Of a DNA stretch of 64,000 bases, positions 16,212 to 24,111 are shown in pieces. Positions within the stretch are counted from its first letter, which is position 1. Every line of letters starts with the position of its first letter. The translations under genes and the position numbers were made by a program. Source of the stretch: an uncultured Acidobacteriia bacterium (lineage in GTDB: Bacteria > Acidobacteriota > Terriglobia > Bryobacterales > Bryobacteraceae); contig CAIRSA010000109.1 of NCBI GenBank assembly GCA_903881085.1, positions 1 through 64,000 of the forward strand, in the 5' to 3' direction. The notes below the pieces were generated by a model, which worked only from the letters and a program-made list of their open reading frames with translations, was not told the DNA's origin and did not search any database.

Positions 16212-17324
16212 TTATTGTTTAGCGGCCGCTTCAATGCGGCCGATCAGGTTTTCCAGAATGTCGAAACTGGGCGGATCGATGACGTCCACAATGGTGTGCG
16301 GAATCTTCATTTGGCGGGCTTCGATGGCGGCGAAGAGGCCGCTGCTATCCTGCGTGCGGAAGCCGTAGCGCTGGGCGATGGCGTCGATCTTCGGATTGTT
16401 GGTCATCACCTGGGCGAAGCGTGCGCCGTTGTCGGAGATGGCGACCATGGTGTGCTTGGAAAGGATTGTTGGCGCGGGGTAGAGCAGCACCATGTCGGGA
16501 TTCGGCTTGGGGTGGGCGAGCACATATTCCAGGAACTGCTGTTCGTAGATCATCACCAGCGGAGCTTTGCCGATACCCATTGCGGTATAGTCTTCGAAGG
16601 GGCCGGCCGAACTCGATTCCTGGAAGCCCTGGCGCGAGAAGAGCGTGACCATCGATTCACCGACTTTGGCCGCGTCGGCTTCGTTTTCAACGACGTTGTT
16701 GCCATTGGCCAAGTAGGCGGCAAGGGCGAGATACATACCGCCTGAGTTTGACTTGCGGACATCCGTTGAAGTGACCAGCACCGATTTGCCGACCGAGTAG
16801 GCGGTGTTGCCGGGAAGGTCCTTCCATCGCGTGCCCTTGCGCATCATGTCAACCAGTTTCCCCATGTCGATAATGAAGAAGGCGCCATCTTTTTGTGCAA
16901 CCAGGCCAGATGCTTGCAGCACCGGGATGAGCGTCTTCCAACTGGCTACGGCCATGGGCGTAAAAAACGTTGGGTAGGTGCGCTTGGAGCCGGTGACCTG
17001 GGCGATTTTCACTGCGGCGTGGGCGCCGGCGGGGAAGGCGATGTCGAAAGATTTCAGGTCAGAGCGGGTGGCGATTTCACGGGAACCGGCCTTTTGGACC
17101 GTGATGGTGATGCGTTCGCTGTCGAGGATTTTGGCCAGTTCGGGGTCGGCGAGGAGTTTTTCCTTTTCCGAGCCGCTGAGGATCTTTACGGTGATGCGTT
17201 CAGATGCGCGGCGAGCGTCGGAATCCGACTGCTTCTTTTCGCGCATCGAATAGTTCACTGCCAGCCCGACACCCACCAGCAGTAGTACCGCAAGCGATGG
17301 TCCCAAAGCCTTGCGGAGGTTCAT
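16212..17324 (-). CDS. Membrane-anchored substrate-binding-like protein of the TelA operon
   Basis: A 370-residue protein starting at ATG 17324, which has AGGGAG in front; an upstream start at 17396 would add an unlikely hydrophilic leader. One N-terminal membrane segment (ALGPSLAVLLLVGVGLAVNY) is followed by a solute-binding-type fold: RSDLKSFDIAFPAGAHA, KSNSGGMYLALAAYL, and KAPLVMIYEQQFLEYVL. It resembles the ligand-binding half of the neighbouring lipoprotein but lacks the vWA domain. The periplasmic domain probably senses or binds a ligand. It is the first gene of the operon. Ligand unknown. Confidence 0.75.
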   Translation of the reverse strand: MNLRKALGPSLAVLLLVGVGLAVNYSMREKKQSDSDARRASERITVKILSGSEKEKLLADPELAKILDSERITITVQKAGSREIATRSDLKSFDIAFPAGAHAAVKIAQVTGSKRTYPTFFTPMAVASWKTLIPVLQASGLVAQKDGAFFIIDMGKLVDMMRKGTRWKDLPGNTAYSVGKSVLVTSTDVRKSNSGGMYLALAAYLANGNNVVENEADAAKVGESMVTLFSRQGFQESSSAGPFEDYTAMGIGKAPLVMIYEQQFLEYVLAHPKPNPDMVLLYPAPTILSKHTMVAISDNGARFAQVMTNNPKIDAIAQRYGFRTQDSSGLFAAIEARQMKIPHTIVDVIDPPSFDILENLIGRIEAAAKQ

Positions 17325-17471
17325 GAGTCTGTCTCTCCCTATGCCATAGTACGGTTCTGCGCCGCTTTTGTTCGGAGTAAGTTGGCGGCCACGCACGACG
17401 CGTCAATAGCTGACTTCACGTTAACATGCGAATGTTACAACGGGATTTCAGTGGGTGATTGAGTGGTTAGG

Positions 17472-18281
17472 TTATTTACTATAAAGCTCGCCGGCCTGGA
17501 TCGCCACGGGCAGGTGATTCTTGCGCGGCGGCAGCGGGCAGGTGGCGTAGGCGGTGAAGGCGCAGGCCGGGCTGTGGGCGAGGTTGAAATCGAGGACGAC
17601 TTCGCCATTCTTCGGCATATCGGAGTATAAAAACCGCACGGCGGGGTAGGTAGTCTTGCCGCTGGTAAGGTCCTTGAAGGTGTAGAAGAGCTGGTCGTCT
17701 TCCACAACGGGTTCGAGCTCCATTTTGTGGCCGAGTAGTTCAAAAACGGCGTAGCCGATGGCGGGTTCTTCGTCCACGTCGCCAAGGATGTTGGTGACCT
17801 TCACTTTGCGCGGCTCGGGGTATTTTACGAACTTGGCAGTGACTTTATAGTGCTCGTCGATCGGATACCACTTGAGTCCGTGGAAGTTTCGGCGGTATTC
17901 GCTGTTGGGGTCGCGCAGGCGGACTCCGTAGCGCACGCCGCGTTTCACCACGTGGATTTTGACGCCGGAGATCTCCATCGTGTCTGGCGCGCCGGCTTCG
18001 TCGGACTTCGCTTCGCGGACCATGCCAACCGGGTCACGGAATTGGGTTTGGCCATCGTGAAAAAGGAATGATCCGGCATAGGCGGGCGTGCCTTTGGGCA
18101 GGACGATGTCGCAGTTGGAGTCAGACCCAACGCGGTTTTCGCCTTCCTTGAGCCAGAAGAGACCGGCGTAGGAGAGCCAGCCGGTTTCGGCGCTGATCTT
18201 TTTGGCGTGTGCTTCGCGCCATTGGTTGACGGTGTCTGGGTATGAGGTTGCGGCCAGCATCAGTAGGAATCCGAGGATCAC
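17472..18281 (-). CDS. DUF1684 family protein, secreted
   Basis: A 269-residue member of the DUF1684 family. Its hallmarks are GWLSYAGLFWLKEGENRVGS near the N-terminus and a C-terminal HSPACAFTAYATCPLPPRKN followed by LPVAIQAGE. GTG 18281 gives a compact leader (ILGFLLMLAATS); an ATG at 18341 would start inside the inverted repeat 18330-18383 and is less likely. The family's biochemical role is not established. It lies downstream of the dead M1-like peptidase on the same strand, 137 bp away. Confidence 0.8.
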   Translation of the reverse strand: MILGFLLMLAATSYPDTVNQWREAHAKKISAETGWLSYAGLFWLKEGENRVGSDSNCDIVLPKGTPAYAGSFLFHDGQTQFRDPVGMVREAKSDEAGAPDTMEISGVKIHVVKRGVRYGVRLRDPNSEYRRNFHGLKWYPIDEHYKVTAKFVKYPEPRKVKVTNILGDVDEEPAIGYAVFELLGHKMELEPVVEDDQLFYTFKDLTSGKTTYPAVRFLYSDMPKNGEVVLDFNLAHSPACAFTAYATCPLPPRKNHLPVAIQAGELYSK

Positions 18282-18329
18282 AATTTCATTATAGGCATGA
18301 CGAGGAATGAAGAACGAGGCACTTGGTAA

Positions 18330-18383
18330 GGGGACAGGCACCAGTGTCCGCGCGCTATGCTTGGGACACGTGTACCTGTCCCC
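18330..18383. repeat. Imperfect inverted repeat (GGGGACAGG arms)
   Basis: GGGGACAGG...GTGTCC at 18330-18349 faces GGACAC...CCTGTCCCC at 18364-18383; 17 of 20 arm positions pair around a 14-nt loop. It lies between two minus-strand genes and could be a terminator stem or a dispersed repeat. There is no U-run. Confidence 0.55.
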
Positions 18384-18417
18384 GGAGCGGCTTTGCCGTC
18401 TTACGCCGCTATGTTAA

Positions 18418-20367
18418 TTAATTCACTGGCTTTTTGCGTTTGAACGGCTCGCGCAGATACTTGGCGGCCTCTTCCTGCGCGCCTTGCGTGTTGTCCTTCG
18501 TGCGCACGGCGAGGTTGTACTCGTTGACGGCACGTTCACGTTGGCCGGTGATGTCGAAGATCATGCCGAGGTTGATGTGGGCCCAGACTTCGGTCCATTT
18601 GGGCTCAAGATCGCCGTTGAGGGCTTCGCGGAACTCGTTGGCACCGGCCTGATAGTTGTTCTGAAGGAAGAACGATTCGCCGACGCGATAGTGGGCGAGC
18701 GAACTATTCTTGTTGACGTCGAGCGCCTTCTGGTATTCGCGCAGCGCGTCGCCAAATTCACCGATCTCGGCGAACTGTTCGCCGCGGCGGATGGCCACGG
18801 CAACGCGCATCGTATTGCTGAAGCGGAGCACGCGGTTGCTGGTATCGATTTCGACTTTCTTCGGCTTGCCAAAGGTTTCGACGAGGAACTCGGATGAAGT
18901 GCCGACGACTTCGACGCGCTTTTCTTCGGGGTTACCTTCGGTTTCGATTTTCAGATCGACGGGCATGCGGAAGGTGTCAAGATCCTGGGCGATCTTGCCC
19001 ATGATGCGGAAGCCCTTCTGCGTGCGATAGACGGTGTATTCGAGCCGGAATTCGGGCGCGCCGGTGGATTCGATCCACTGGATGAAGAAGTAGCCCATGT
19101 CCATGCCGGCGATCTGCGAGGCCACGTTCTTAACGTCTTCCGTGCTGATGGATTTCCACGCCGCTTGGTCAGGCAGGGCCTTCAAGAACTTGGCGAACTT
19201 CTCTTCGCCCAGCACGTAACGCAGCATGTGGATGACCGCTGCGCCTTTGCCTCCGGTAGCCGCGACGTATTCGGGCGAGTAATCCTCCAGACGGGCAGCC
19301 TGGATCAGCGGGGCCTCGGTGACGGTCAGGGCTTCGACGTAGGCGTCGCGCACTTCCGATTCCATCGCACCCGGGCCGGCGGTCTGTTCAACAAACAACA
19401 TCTCAGCGTACTTGGCCATGCCGTTGGTGATCCAGATATGGTTGCGCGTGACCGGCGAGAAGAGTGTGCCATACCACTGGCGGGCGATCTGGTTGGCGAG
19501 CAGGCGCGGATTGACTTGCGCACCGATAGCCTTCGTGGACAGGAACAGCATGCCCGGCGCCGAGTAGCCGTTGGGCGCTCCGGTTTCGGTTTCGACGATC
19601 GTCATGCTAGAGTAGGGCGCGATTCCGAAGCGGCCGGTGAGATCGGCCAGAACTTTTGCGGCCTCTTCGCCGTAGGCGTTGGCCATGGCGGCGTTCTTGT
19701 CGCGGAAGTAGAGGAACTGTCCGCCGGCGCGAACGGCGTCACCTTTCACGACAGCCAGGCTGCCAGGGAAGGACGGGTTGGAAAACTTGAAGTTGTACTG
19801 GACTTTGTCGCCGGCCGGTTCGTTGGTATCGATGCCGCTGGAGAGAACTTTGTAGCCGGCGGGCACGGTGACGTGCATCTCCATGGTGTAGCGGTCGGCG
19901 GTGTAGTCGCTGATGGGGAACCATCGGGCCGGGTACATCAGGAAGGCGTAGTCGGTCTGAATGGACGCGAACTTGATGCCGTAGACGGGCGACTCTTCTG
20001 TGCCGGTGAAGTGGCCGTCGTAGTTCAGCGTGTAAGTGAGGACTTCGCCTTTTTTGACGGCTTCCGGAAGGATCAGGCGCAGGGTGTTATCCTGCGCGCC
20101 GCGCGTGGCCTGGATCTGGCGGCCGGTGGCGTCCGTTACCCGCGAGACGTTGAGGGCGTTGTTCAGCTCGAAGGTGACGATGGAGGTGTTGTTATCGAGC
20201 GTGGTGAATTTGATTTGGGCCGCTACGGCGAGCGATTGCGTGCGTGGATTGATTTCGGCGTTGACAACGTAGCTTTCGACGTCAATCTTCGACCGGCGCG
20301 TGTCCTGCGCGTTCATTACGGCACTGAATACTGCTAAGGTGATCCACAATCTGCTGCGCGTTATCAT
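18418..20367 (-). CDS. M1 aminopeptidase-like protein lacking the zinc site, with TPR tail
   Basis: A 649-residue exported protein (signal peptide 1-20, ending MNAQ). Residues about 30-460 follow the M1 peptidase layout: N-terminal beta domain, a degenerate GAPNGYS where GAMEN is expected (about 263), then ANQIARQWYG at 291-300 where active enzymes have HExxHxW, and WITNGMAKYAE at 312-322 where they have the WLNEGFA glutamate. Both histidines and both glutamates are replaced (Asn292, Gln293, Arg296, Asn315). The C-terminus (about 510-640) carries TPR-type repeats (FGDALREYQKALDVN). I infer a catalytically inactive scaffold or binding protein. The fold assignment is firm; the function is unknown. 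Confidence 0.85.
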   Translation of the reverse strand: MITRSRLWITLAVFSAVMNAQDTRRSKIDVESYVVNAEINPRTQSLAVAAQIKFTTLDNNTSIVTFELNNALNVSRVTDATGRQIQATRGAQDNTLRLILPEAVKKGEVLTYTLNYDGHFTGTEESPVYGIKFASIQTDYAFLMYPARWFPISDYTADRYTMEMHVTVPAGYKVLSSGIDTNEPAGDKVQYNFKFSNPSFPGSLAVVKGDAVRAGGQFLYFRDKNAAMANAYGEEAAKVLADLTGRFGIAPYSSMTIVETETGAPNGYSAPGMLFLSTKAIGAQVNPRLLANQIARQWYGTLFSPVTRNHIWITNGMAKYAEMLFVEQTAGPGAMESEVRDAYVEALTVTEAPLIQAARLEDYSPEYVAATGGKGAAVIHMLRYVLGEEKFAKFLKALPDQAAWKSISTEDVKNVASQIAGMDMGYFFIQWIESTGAPEFRLEYTVYRTQKGFRIMGKIAQDLDTFRMPVDLKIETEGNPEEKRVEVVGTSSEFLVETFGKPKKVEIDTSNRVLRFSNTMRVAVAIRRGEQFAEIGEFGDALREYQKALDVNKNSSLAHYRVGESFFLQNNYQAGANEFREALNGDLEPKWTEVWAHINLGMIFDITGQRERAVNEYNLAVRTKDNTQGAQEEAAKYLREPFKRKKPVN

Positions 20368-20374
20368 CGGTCCC

Positions 20375-21520
20375 TCATCTCAAATACTGATCTCGAATCA
20401 GCTTGGCGGCGTTTTCGATCGGATCGTGGCCGGTTTCCAGACTCGCGGCCACCGCACCCAGTTCGCGGCGCATCCTAACTAATTCATCGGGATTATTCAG
20501 CAGCGCCATTACGGCTTCCGCTAAAAGATCTCCCCTTACTTCATTCTGCATCAATTCGGGCACAATCTTCTTGCCCGCTACCAAATTCACCATGCAAAAG
20601 AACGGCGCACGGACGAACGGCCGCCCTACGGTCCAGCTCAACTGGCTGACCTTATAGAAGGTCACCATCGGAGTTCCCAGGATAGCGGCTTCCATAGTCA
20701 CAGTGCCGCTGGCCGCCAACGCAAGGTCGGCGTGCGCCATTGCATCCCAGGTCTCCCCCTCAATCATTTGGATGGGAGACTGTTCGAGCCGGCTTCGAAA
20801 ATTCTGCGCAATCGTCGAAGACCCAAACCCCGCCGGCGCTGCCCACACGAAATTCATGGCTTGTTGGCGATAGATTCTGTCCACCGCGTCAAGCACCGCT
20901 GGGAGGTGACGTGCGACCTCACCGGAGCGGCTTCCTGGCAACACCGTGATTAATGGACGTTCGGCGCGCAGCCTGTGTTTCCTGAAAAACTCGTCTTTTG
21001 TTAATTCTGGCTTGACTAATCGGCTAAGGGGGTGGCCGATGAAGGTCGTAGGCACGCCGCGGCCGCGGAAATACTTTTCTTCGAACGGGAAGATGCAGAA
21101 CAGGTGGTTCAGGTCGCGCTTCATGGCGTGGGTGCGGTGTTCGCGCCACGCCCAGACCTGCGGGGCGATCAGGTAGAGCACGGGGATGCCTTGCTTGTGG
21201 AGCTTTTTGGCCAGGCGCAGGTGAAAGTCAGGGCTGTCGGTGAGGATGGCCAGTTGGGGTTTGGTGTCGTTCGAGGCTTTGAGCAGCTTGCGGAATTCGC
21301 CGTAGATGCGCGGGATGTGGGCGACCACTTCCGCGAGGCCGACCACGGCGAGGCTTTCCGATTCGACGATGGTGCGGACGCCCATTTTGCGCATACGCGG
21401 GCCGGCGCAGCCGAAGAAATCGGCATCGGGGATGTGCGGGCGCAGGGCTGCGATCAGGCGGGAGGCGTAGAGGTCTCCGGAGGCTTCGCCGGCGGAGATG
21501 AGGATGCGGGGGCGGTTCAA
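20375..21520 (-). CDS. lpxB: Lipid-A-disaccharide synthase
   Basis: A glycosyltransferase (GT19) that joins UDP-2,3-diacylglucosamine and lipid X to make the lipid A disaccharide, at the inner face of the inner membrane. Family motifs: ILISAGEASGDLYASRL at the start, FFGCAGPRMRKMG, DSPDFHLRLAKKLHKQGIPV, YLIAPQVWAWREHR, LLPGSRSGEV-type VLPGSRSGEVARHLPA, and ALAASGTVTMEAAILGTPMV. Length 381 is normal. I chose TTG 21520, next to the conserved start, with TATACT (21527-21532) 6 nt before it; the longer TTG 21589 start adds 23 residues unlike the family. Its presence indicates a lipopolysaccharide outer membrane. Confidence 0.95.
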   Translation of the reverse strand: MNRPRILISAGEASGDLYASRLIAALRPHIPDADFFGCAGPRMRKMGVRTIVESESLAVVGLAEVVAHIPRIYGEFRKLLKASNDTKPQLAILTDSPDFHLRLAKKLHKQGIPVLYLIAPQVWAWREHRTHAMKRDLNHLFCIFPFEEKYFRGRGVPTTFIGHPLSRLVKPELTKDEFFRKHRLRAERPLITVLPGSRSGEVARHLPAVLDAVDRIYRQQAMNFVWAAPAGFGSSTIAQNFRSRLEQSPIQMIEGETWDAMAHADLALAASGTVTMEAAILGTPMVTFYKVSQLSWTVGRPFVRAPFFCMVNLVAGKKIVPELMQNEVRGDLLAEAVMALLNNPDELVRMRRELGAVAASLETGHDPIENAAKLIRDQYLR

Positions 21521-21590
21521 GTTTAAAGTATACGGGATGGGGGGTAAGCCGCGCCGGATCGCCTTGCCGATTTCGTGCGATTTGGCCAAG

Positions 21591-21660
21591 CCGCCACGCT
21601 GTGGCGGCTGTTCAATGTAGAATCAATGGGTTACAGCCAAATTTCGCCACGCTGTGGCGA
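21591..21660. repeat. Two copies of a CGCCACGCTGTGGCG hairpin
   Basis: Hairpins at 21591-21607 (CCGCCAC/GTGGCGG) and 21644-21660 (TCGCCAC/GTGGCGA) share the same stem and GCT loop. The outermost pair is C-G in one and T-A in the other, so pairing is kept. They sit upstream of lpxB. The function is unknown, probably a dispersed intergenic repeat. Confidence 0.7.
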
Positions 21661-21741
21661 GATTGGTTTTGCTGCCATGCTTTTTGCCGTTTACTATGCA
21701 GCTGCTTGGCGGTGGGCTTGGGCCCTCCCAGGTTGGGATTG

Positions 21742-22005
21742 TCAATAGCGCCGACCCTGTTCAACAAGGTCGCGAATAGTTAAATCCGGACCGAGAGAAT
21801 TGCCTTTGCTGAGTTCGCGGATGGAACGCCCGGCTTCCTGGCGCGCTTTGCGAGTTTGTTCTTCGGTCGGACCAGGCGGACTTTGCTGTGGAAGCTTGCC
21901 GAGCAGTATTTTCAACAGATAATCGTCAAGGGACAGACCGCGCTGGCGGGCCTCGCCCCGGAGCCGTTCAACGATTTCAGCAGGCCAGTTGAGTTGAAGT
22001 GTCAT
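21742..22005 (-). CDS. Small antitoxin-like protein (RHH type), no toxin partner
   Basis: An 87-residue protein starting at ATG 22005 behind AGGAG. MTLQLNWPAEIVERLRGEA followed by GLSLDDYLLKILLG resembles the beta-strand plus two helices of ribbon-helix-helix antitoxins, and LTIRDLVEQGRRY at the end resembles the toxin-binding tail of VapB-like proteins. No PIN or RelE-like gene follows; the sequence beyond the stop encodes no recognisable toxin. Probably an orphan antitoxin whose toxin was lost. Confidence 0.6.
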   Translation of the reverse strand: MTLQLNWPAEIVERLRGEARQRGLSLDDYLLKILLGKLPQQSPPGPTEEQTRKARQEAGRSIRELSKGNSLGPDLTIRDLVEQGRRY

Positions 22006-22092
22006 GAGAGGCTCCTTCTCATAGTTTAACTGTGAATTTGCGCCATTCACCGCTACGAATGGAGTAGTGGTTATGATGAGGTGAGGACCACT

Positions 22093-22332
22093 ATGCAGGA
22101 ATCGAACTTTGATCGAATCACTGTGAATCCGATGCAGATGGGCGGCGTGCCATGTGTGCGCGGGTTGCGCATCCCCGTAGCGACAGTGCTGCGGATGGTT
22201 GTGAATGGGATGGGCGAGGGTGCGATTCTTGCGGACATGCCTGGTCTGGTGTTGGAAGACATCAGGGAGTGCCTGCGGTTTGCGGCGGAATCGGCGCTTG
22301 AACGGGAAATGGCATTACGGCGAAGAGCTTAA
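22093..22332 (+). CDS. DUF433 family protein (VapB45-type antitoxin)
   Basis: A 79-residue DUF433 protein. FDRITVNPMQMGGVPCVRGLRIPVATVLRM carries the family core, and LVLEDIRECLRFAAES the second half, a compact winged-helix-like fold. Key short motif: GGVPCVRGLRIPV. ATG 22093 has AGGA five nt upstream; a GTG at 22081 is the alternative. DUF433 genes normally precede a DUF5615/Mut7-C nuclease toxin; here the next gene is on the other strand, so this is an orphan. Confidence 0.8.
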   Translation: MQESNFDRITVNPMQMGGVPCVRGLRIPVATVLRMVVNGMGEGAILADMPGLVLEDIRECLRFAAESALEREMALRRRA

Positions 22333-22352
22333 GGTTTATGATTGGCCTCCTG

Positions 22353-22922
22353 TTACTGAATGTGTGGAACCAGTTCTTCGCCATAGTCGTAAGTAGGATT
22401 CGGCTTAATTTCAATGCTTAGAACCTGCTTGACAAAAAGTCCCGCCGGGATAGGTCCGTGTTTGCTAAAGCCCTTGACCCAGCGGTAAGGAAGATTTGGA
22501 TCCACCTCCGCCACCAGGAACTTGCCGGAGATCTTTGCCCAAATTTCCTCTTTCTTGTGAGCCTTCGCCTCGCGGAGAGTGAGCTTGTCCAAATCTTCCA
22601 AACTTGCCGTATCGGTTTCGAAGTCTGGATCACCCTTTAAGCCAAAGGAGATAAGAGGCTGAATTACCGAAGGCCAGGTTTCATTCTCTATAATCACCTT
22701 GCTGTTGCACTCGCGTAGCACCCCAAAGAAATAAATCCCTAGAATGGTCACCATCTTGTTTTTGTAGGCGGAGGAATGCTGCAATGCTTCGCAGACCGAG
22801 ACCTCTGCCTTTGGTTGGTAGATGGGCTCGGCCTTTGGCTTGACTACTACTTTGTCATCGAGGCGTGCCCCGCATCCAAAGTGGAAGAGTAAGCAGCCCG
22901 TCAGCAAGGGAATTCTCCACAT
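22353..22922 (-). CDS. Predicted lipoprotein, function unknown
   Basis: A 189-residue protein with a short leader ending in a lipobox-like FHFGCG (Cys17), then a lysine- and proline-rich linker and a compact domain starting VSVCEALQHSSAYKNKMVTI. The start of that domain (Cys-Glu-x-Leu ... Asn-Lys-x-Val-x-Ile-x-Gly) resembles OB-like modules found in acidobacterial secreted proteins, but I cannot name the family. No operon partner. Confidence 0.6.
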   Translation of the reverse strand: MWRIPLLTGCLLFHFGCGARLDDKVVVKPKAEPIYQPKAEVSVCEALQHSSAYKNKMVTILGIYFFGVLRECNSKVIIENETWPSVIQPLISFGLKGDPDFETDTASLEDLDKLTLREAKAHKKEEIWAKISGKFLVAEVDPNLPYRWVKGFSKHGPIPAGLFVKQVLSIEIKPNPTYDYGEELVPHIQ

Positions 22923-22998
22923 ACCTAATTATTGCGAATCCCAACCAAACCGGCGTCGTGGCACAATGTAGGTAGGCGATATTTGGCGGTACAACGAA

Positions 22999-23466
22999 AT
23001 GAATCAGACGATCAGCGAAGTCGATTTAGCGGCCTACAATAGGCATGGCCAGCCTGTGGTTTTTGTTCAAACAAAAAGCTGGATGGAGTCAACAGAGGAT
23101 TGGGCGGCGCAGTACCGCCGCAACATCCTCTCTCACGACACGCTTCCACATGCCCCTTTCTTCTTGATCGCAACGCCTAATCGGTTTTATTTTTGGCGGC
23201 AAACCGCTGATACAGAACGGATGCAAGCCCCTCACTTCATTTTGGAAGGAACGGCTGAGTTGCGCCCATATTTCGAACAGTTGGGAGACACACCCGATCA
23301 AGTTGACCGACAAACTTTTGAAGAACTTGTCTACTTTTGGCTGCATGATCTTTGCCATTTCGGGTTACCCGATGCACACAAGGACGCTGCTCACTACTGG
23401 TTGTTCGAATCGGGCCTGATGGATCAACTGCGTCAGTGCAAAGTGGTGCGCTTCGATTTGGAATGA
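22999..23466 (+). CDS. PD-(D/E)XK nuclease-like small protein
   Basis: A 155-residue protein with a recognisable restriction-endonuclease-like core: SEVDLAAYNRHGQPVVFVQTK provides the acidic residue (Asp9) followed after a beta-hairpin by Gln-Thr-Lys in place of the usual Glu-x-Lys. WAAQYRRNIL and APFFLIATPNRFYFW continue the fold, like the N-terminal modules of type I restriction R subunits and related stand-alone proteins. Its stop overlaps the ATG of a PIN-domain gene. Nuclease activity is an inference; Gln at the catalytic Glu position is tolerated in some families. Probably half of a two-gene toxin-antitoxin or defence unit. Confidence 0.55.
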   Translation: MNQTISEVDLAAYNRHGQPVVFVQTKSWMESTEDWAAQYRRNILSHDTLPHAPFFLIATPNRFYFWRQTADTERMQAPHFILEGTAELRPYFEQLGDTPDQVDRQTFEELVYFWLHDLCHFGLPDAHKDAAHYWLFESGLMDQLRQCKVVRFDLE

Positions 23467-24068
23467 CCGTCTTTGTTGAAACGAATTTCGTGCTGGAGCA
23501 CGCACTCGAGCAGGAACAGTACGAACATTGCGAGGCATTGATTCGACTGGCCGCAAATTCTTCCATTCGATTAATGGTCCCAGCTTTCTCGCTTGCCGAG
23601 CCGCACATTGCATTGTCCGGCAAGCAAAAATTGAGATCGAAGTTGAGTATTGATTTGCAAGCGCATCTGGCCGATCTGGGGCGTTCGAGACCATTTAGCG
23701 ATGCTTCCGCCAGTTTCAGCAAACTTGGCGCTTTTCTGACGCATAGTGCAAAACACGAAAAGTCAGCTTTGCAGACCACCATCGCGCGCCTTTTGGAAAC
23801 CGCCCGGACTATTCCGCTTGATTCCGAGGTTCTCCGTAGCGCGAGTGAATTGGAAGCTACATCCCACCTGTCGGCACAAGATGCAATCGTACTGGCTTCA
23901 GTGCTCGCCCATCTGGCTGAGACAAAGCCTTCAGTCAGTTGCTTTTTGAATCGCAATACCAAGGATTTCGACGATCCGCGCATCCTTGGGTTGCTGGGCG
24001 TCTATCAATGCAAGCTGTTTGGTAGCTTCCGCGATGGACTCGGCTATATTCGATCGCGCATCAGTTAA
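23463..24068 (+). CDS. PIN-domain nuclease-like protein
   Basis: A 201-residue protein starting at ATG 23463, overlapping the previous stop (ATGA). The PIN pattern is visible: VFVETNFVLE (Glu in place of the first Asp), Glu in SLAEPHI, Asp in LSAQDAIVLASV, and NRNTKDFDDPRI as the fourth acidic region. It is longer than typical VapC (about 130-140). Translational coupling to the PD-(D/E)XK-like protein suggests that they act together, perhaps as an RNA-targeting toxin module. The first catalytic position being Glu is a departure from the consensus. Confidence 0.65.
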   Translation: MTVFVETNFVLEHALEQEQYEHCEALIRLAANSSIRLMVPAFSLAEPHIALSGKQKLRSKLSIDLQAHLADLGRSRPFSDASASFSKLGAFLTHSAKHEKSALQTTIARLLETARTIPLDSEVLRSASELEATSHLSAQDAIVLASVLAHLAETKPSVSCFLNRNTKDFDDPRILGLLGVYQCKLFGSFRDGLGYIRSRIS

Positions 24069-24094
24069 GAGCGCCAGCCTCGCCAAATTTTGAT

Positions 24095-24102
24095 GCTATA
24101 CT
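24095..24102 (+). promoter_or_regulatory. Extended -10 promoter of the APC permease
   Basis: TGCTATACT gives an extended -10 (TG-N-TATACT, the hexamer at 24097-24102). Transcription would start near 24109, leaving only about 3 nt before the ATG at 24112. No convincing -35 is present, as is common for extended -10 promoters. Confidence 0.45.
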
Positions 24103-24111
24103 GCGATCTCC

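Noticed and set aside
19165-20337. A 390-residue plus-strand ORF opposite the M1-like gene
   Set aside because: Shadow frame; the opposite strand has a coherent signal peptide, M1 fold and TPRs.
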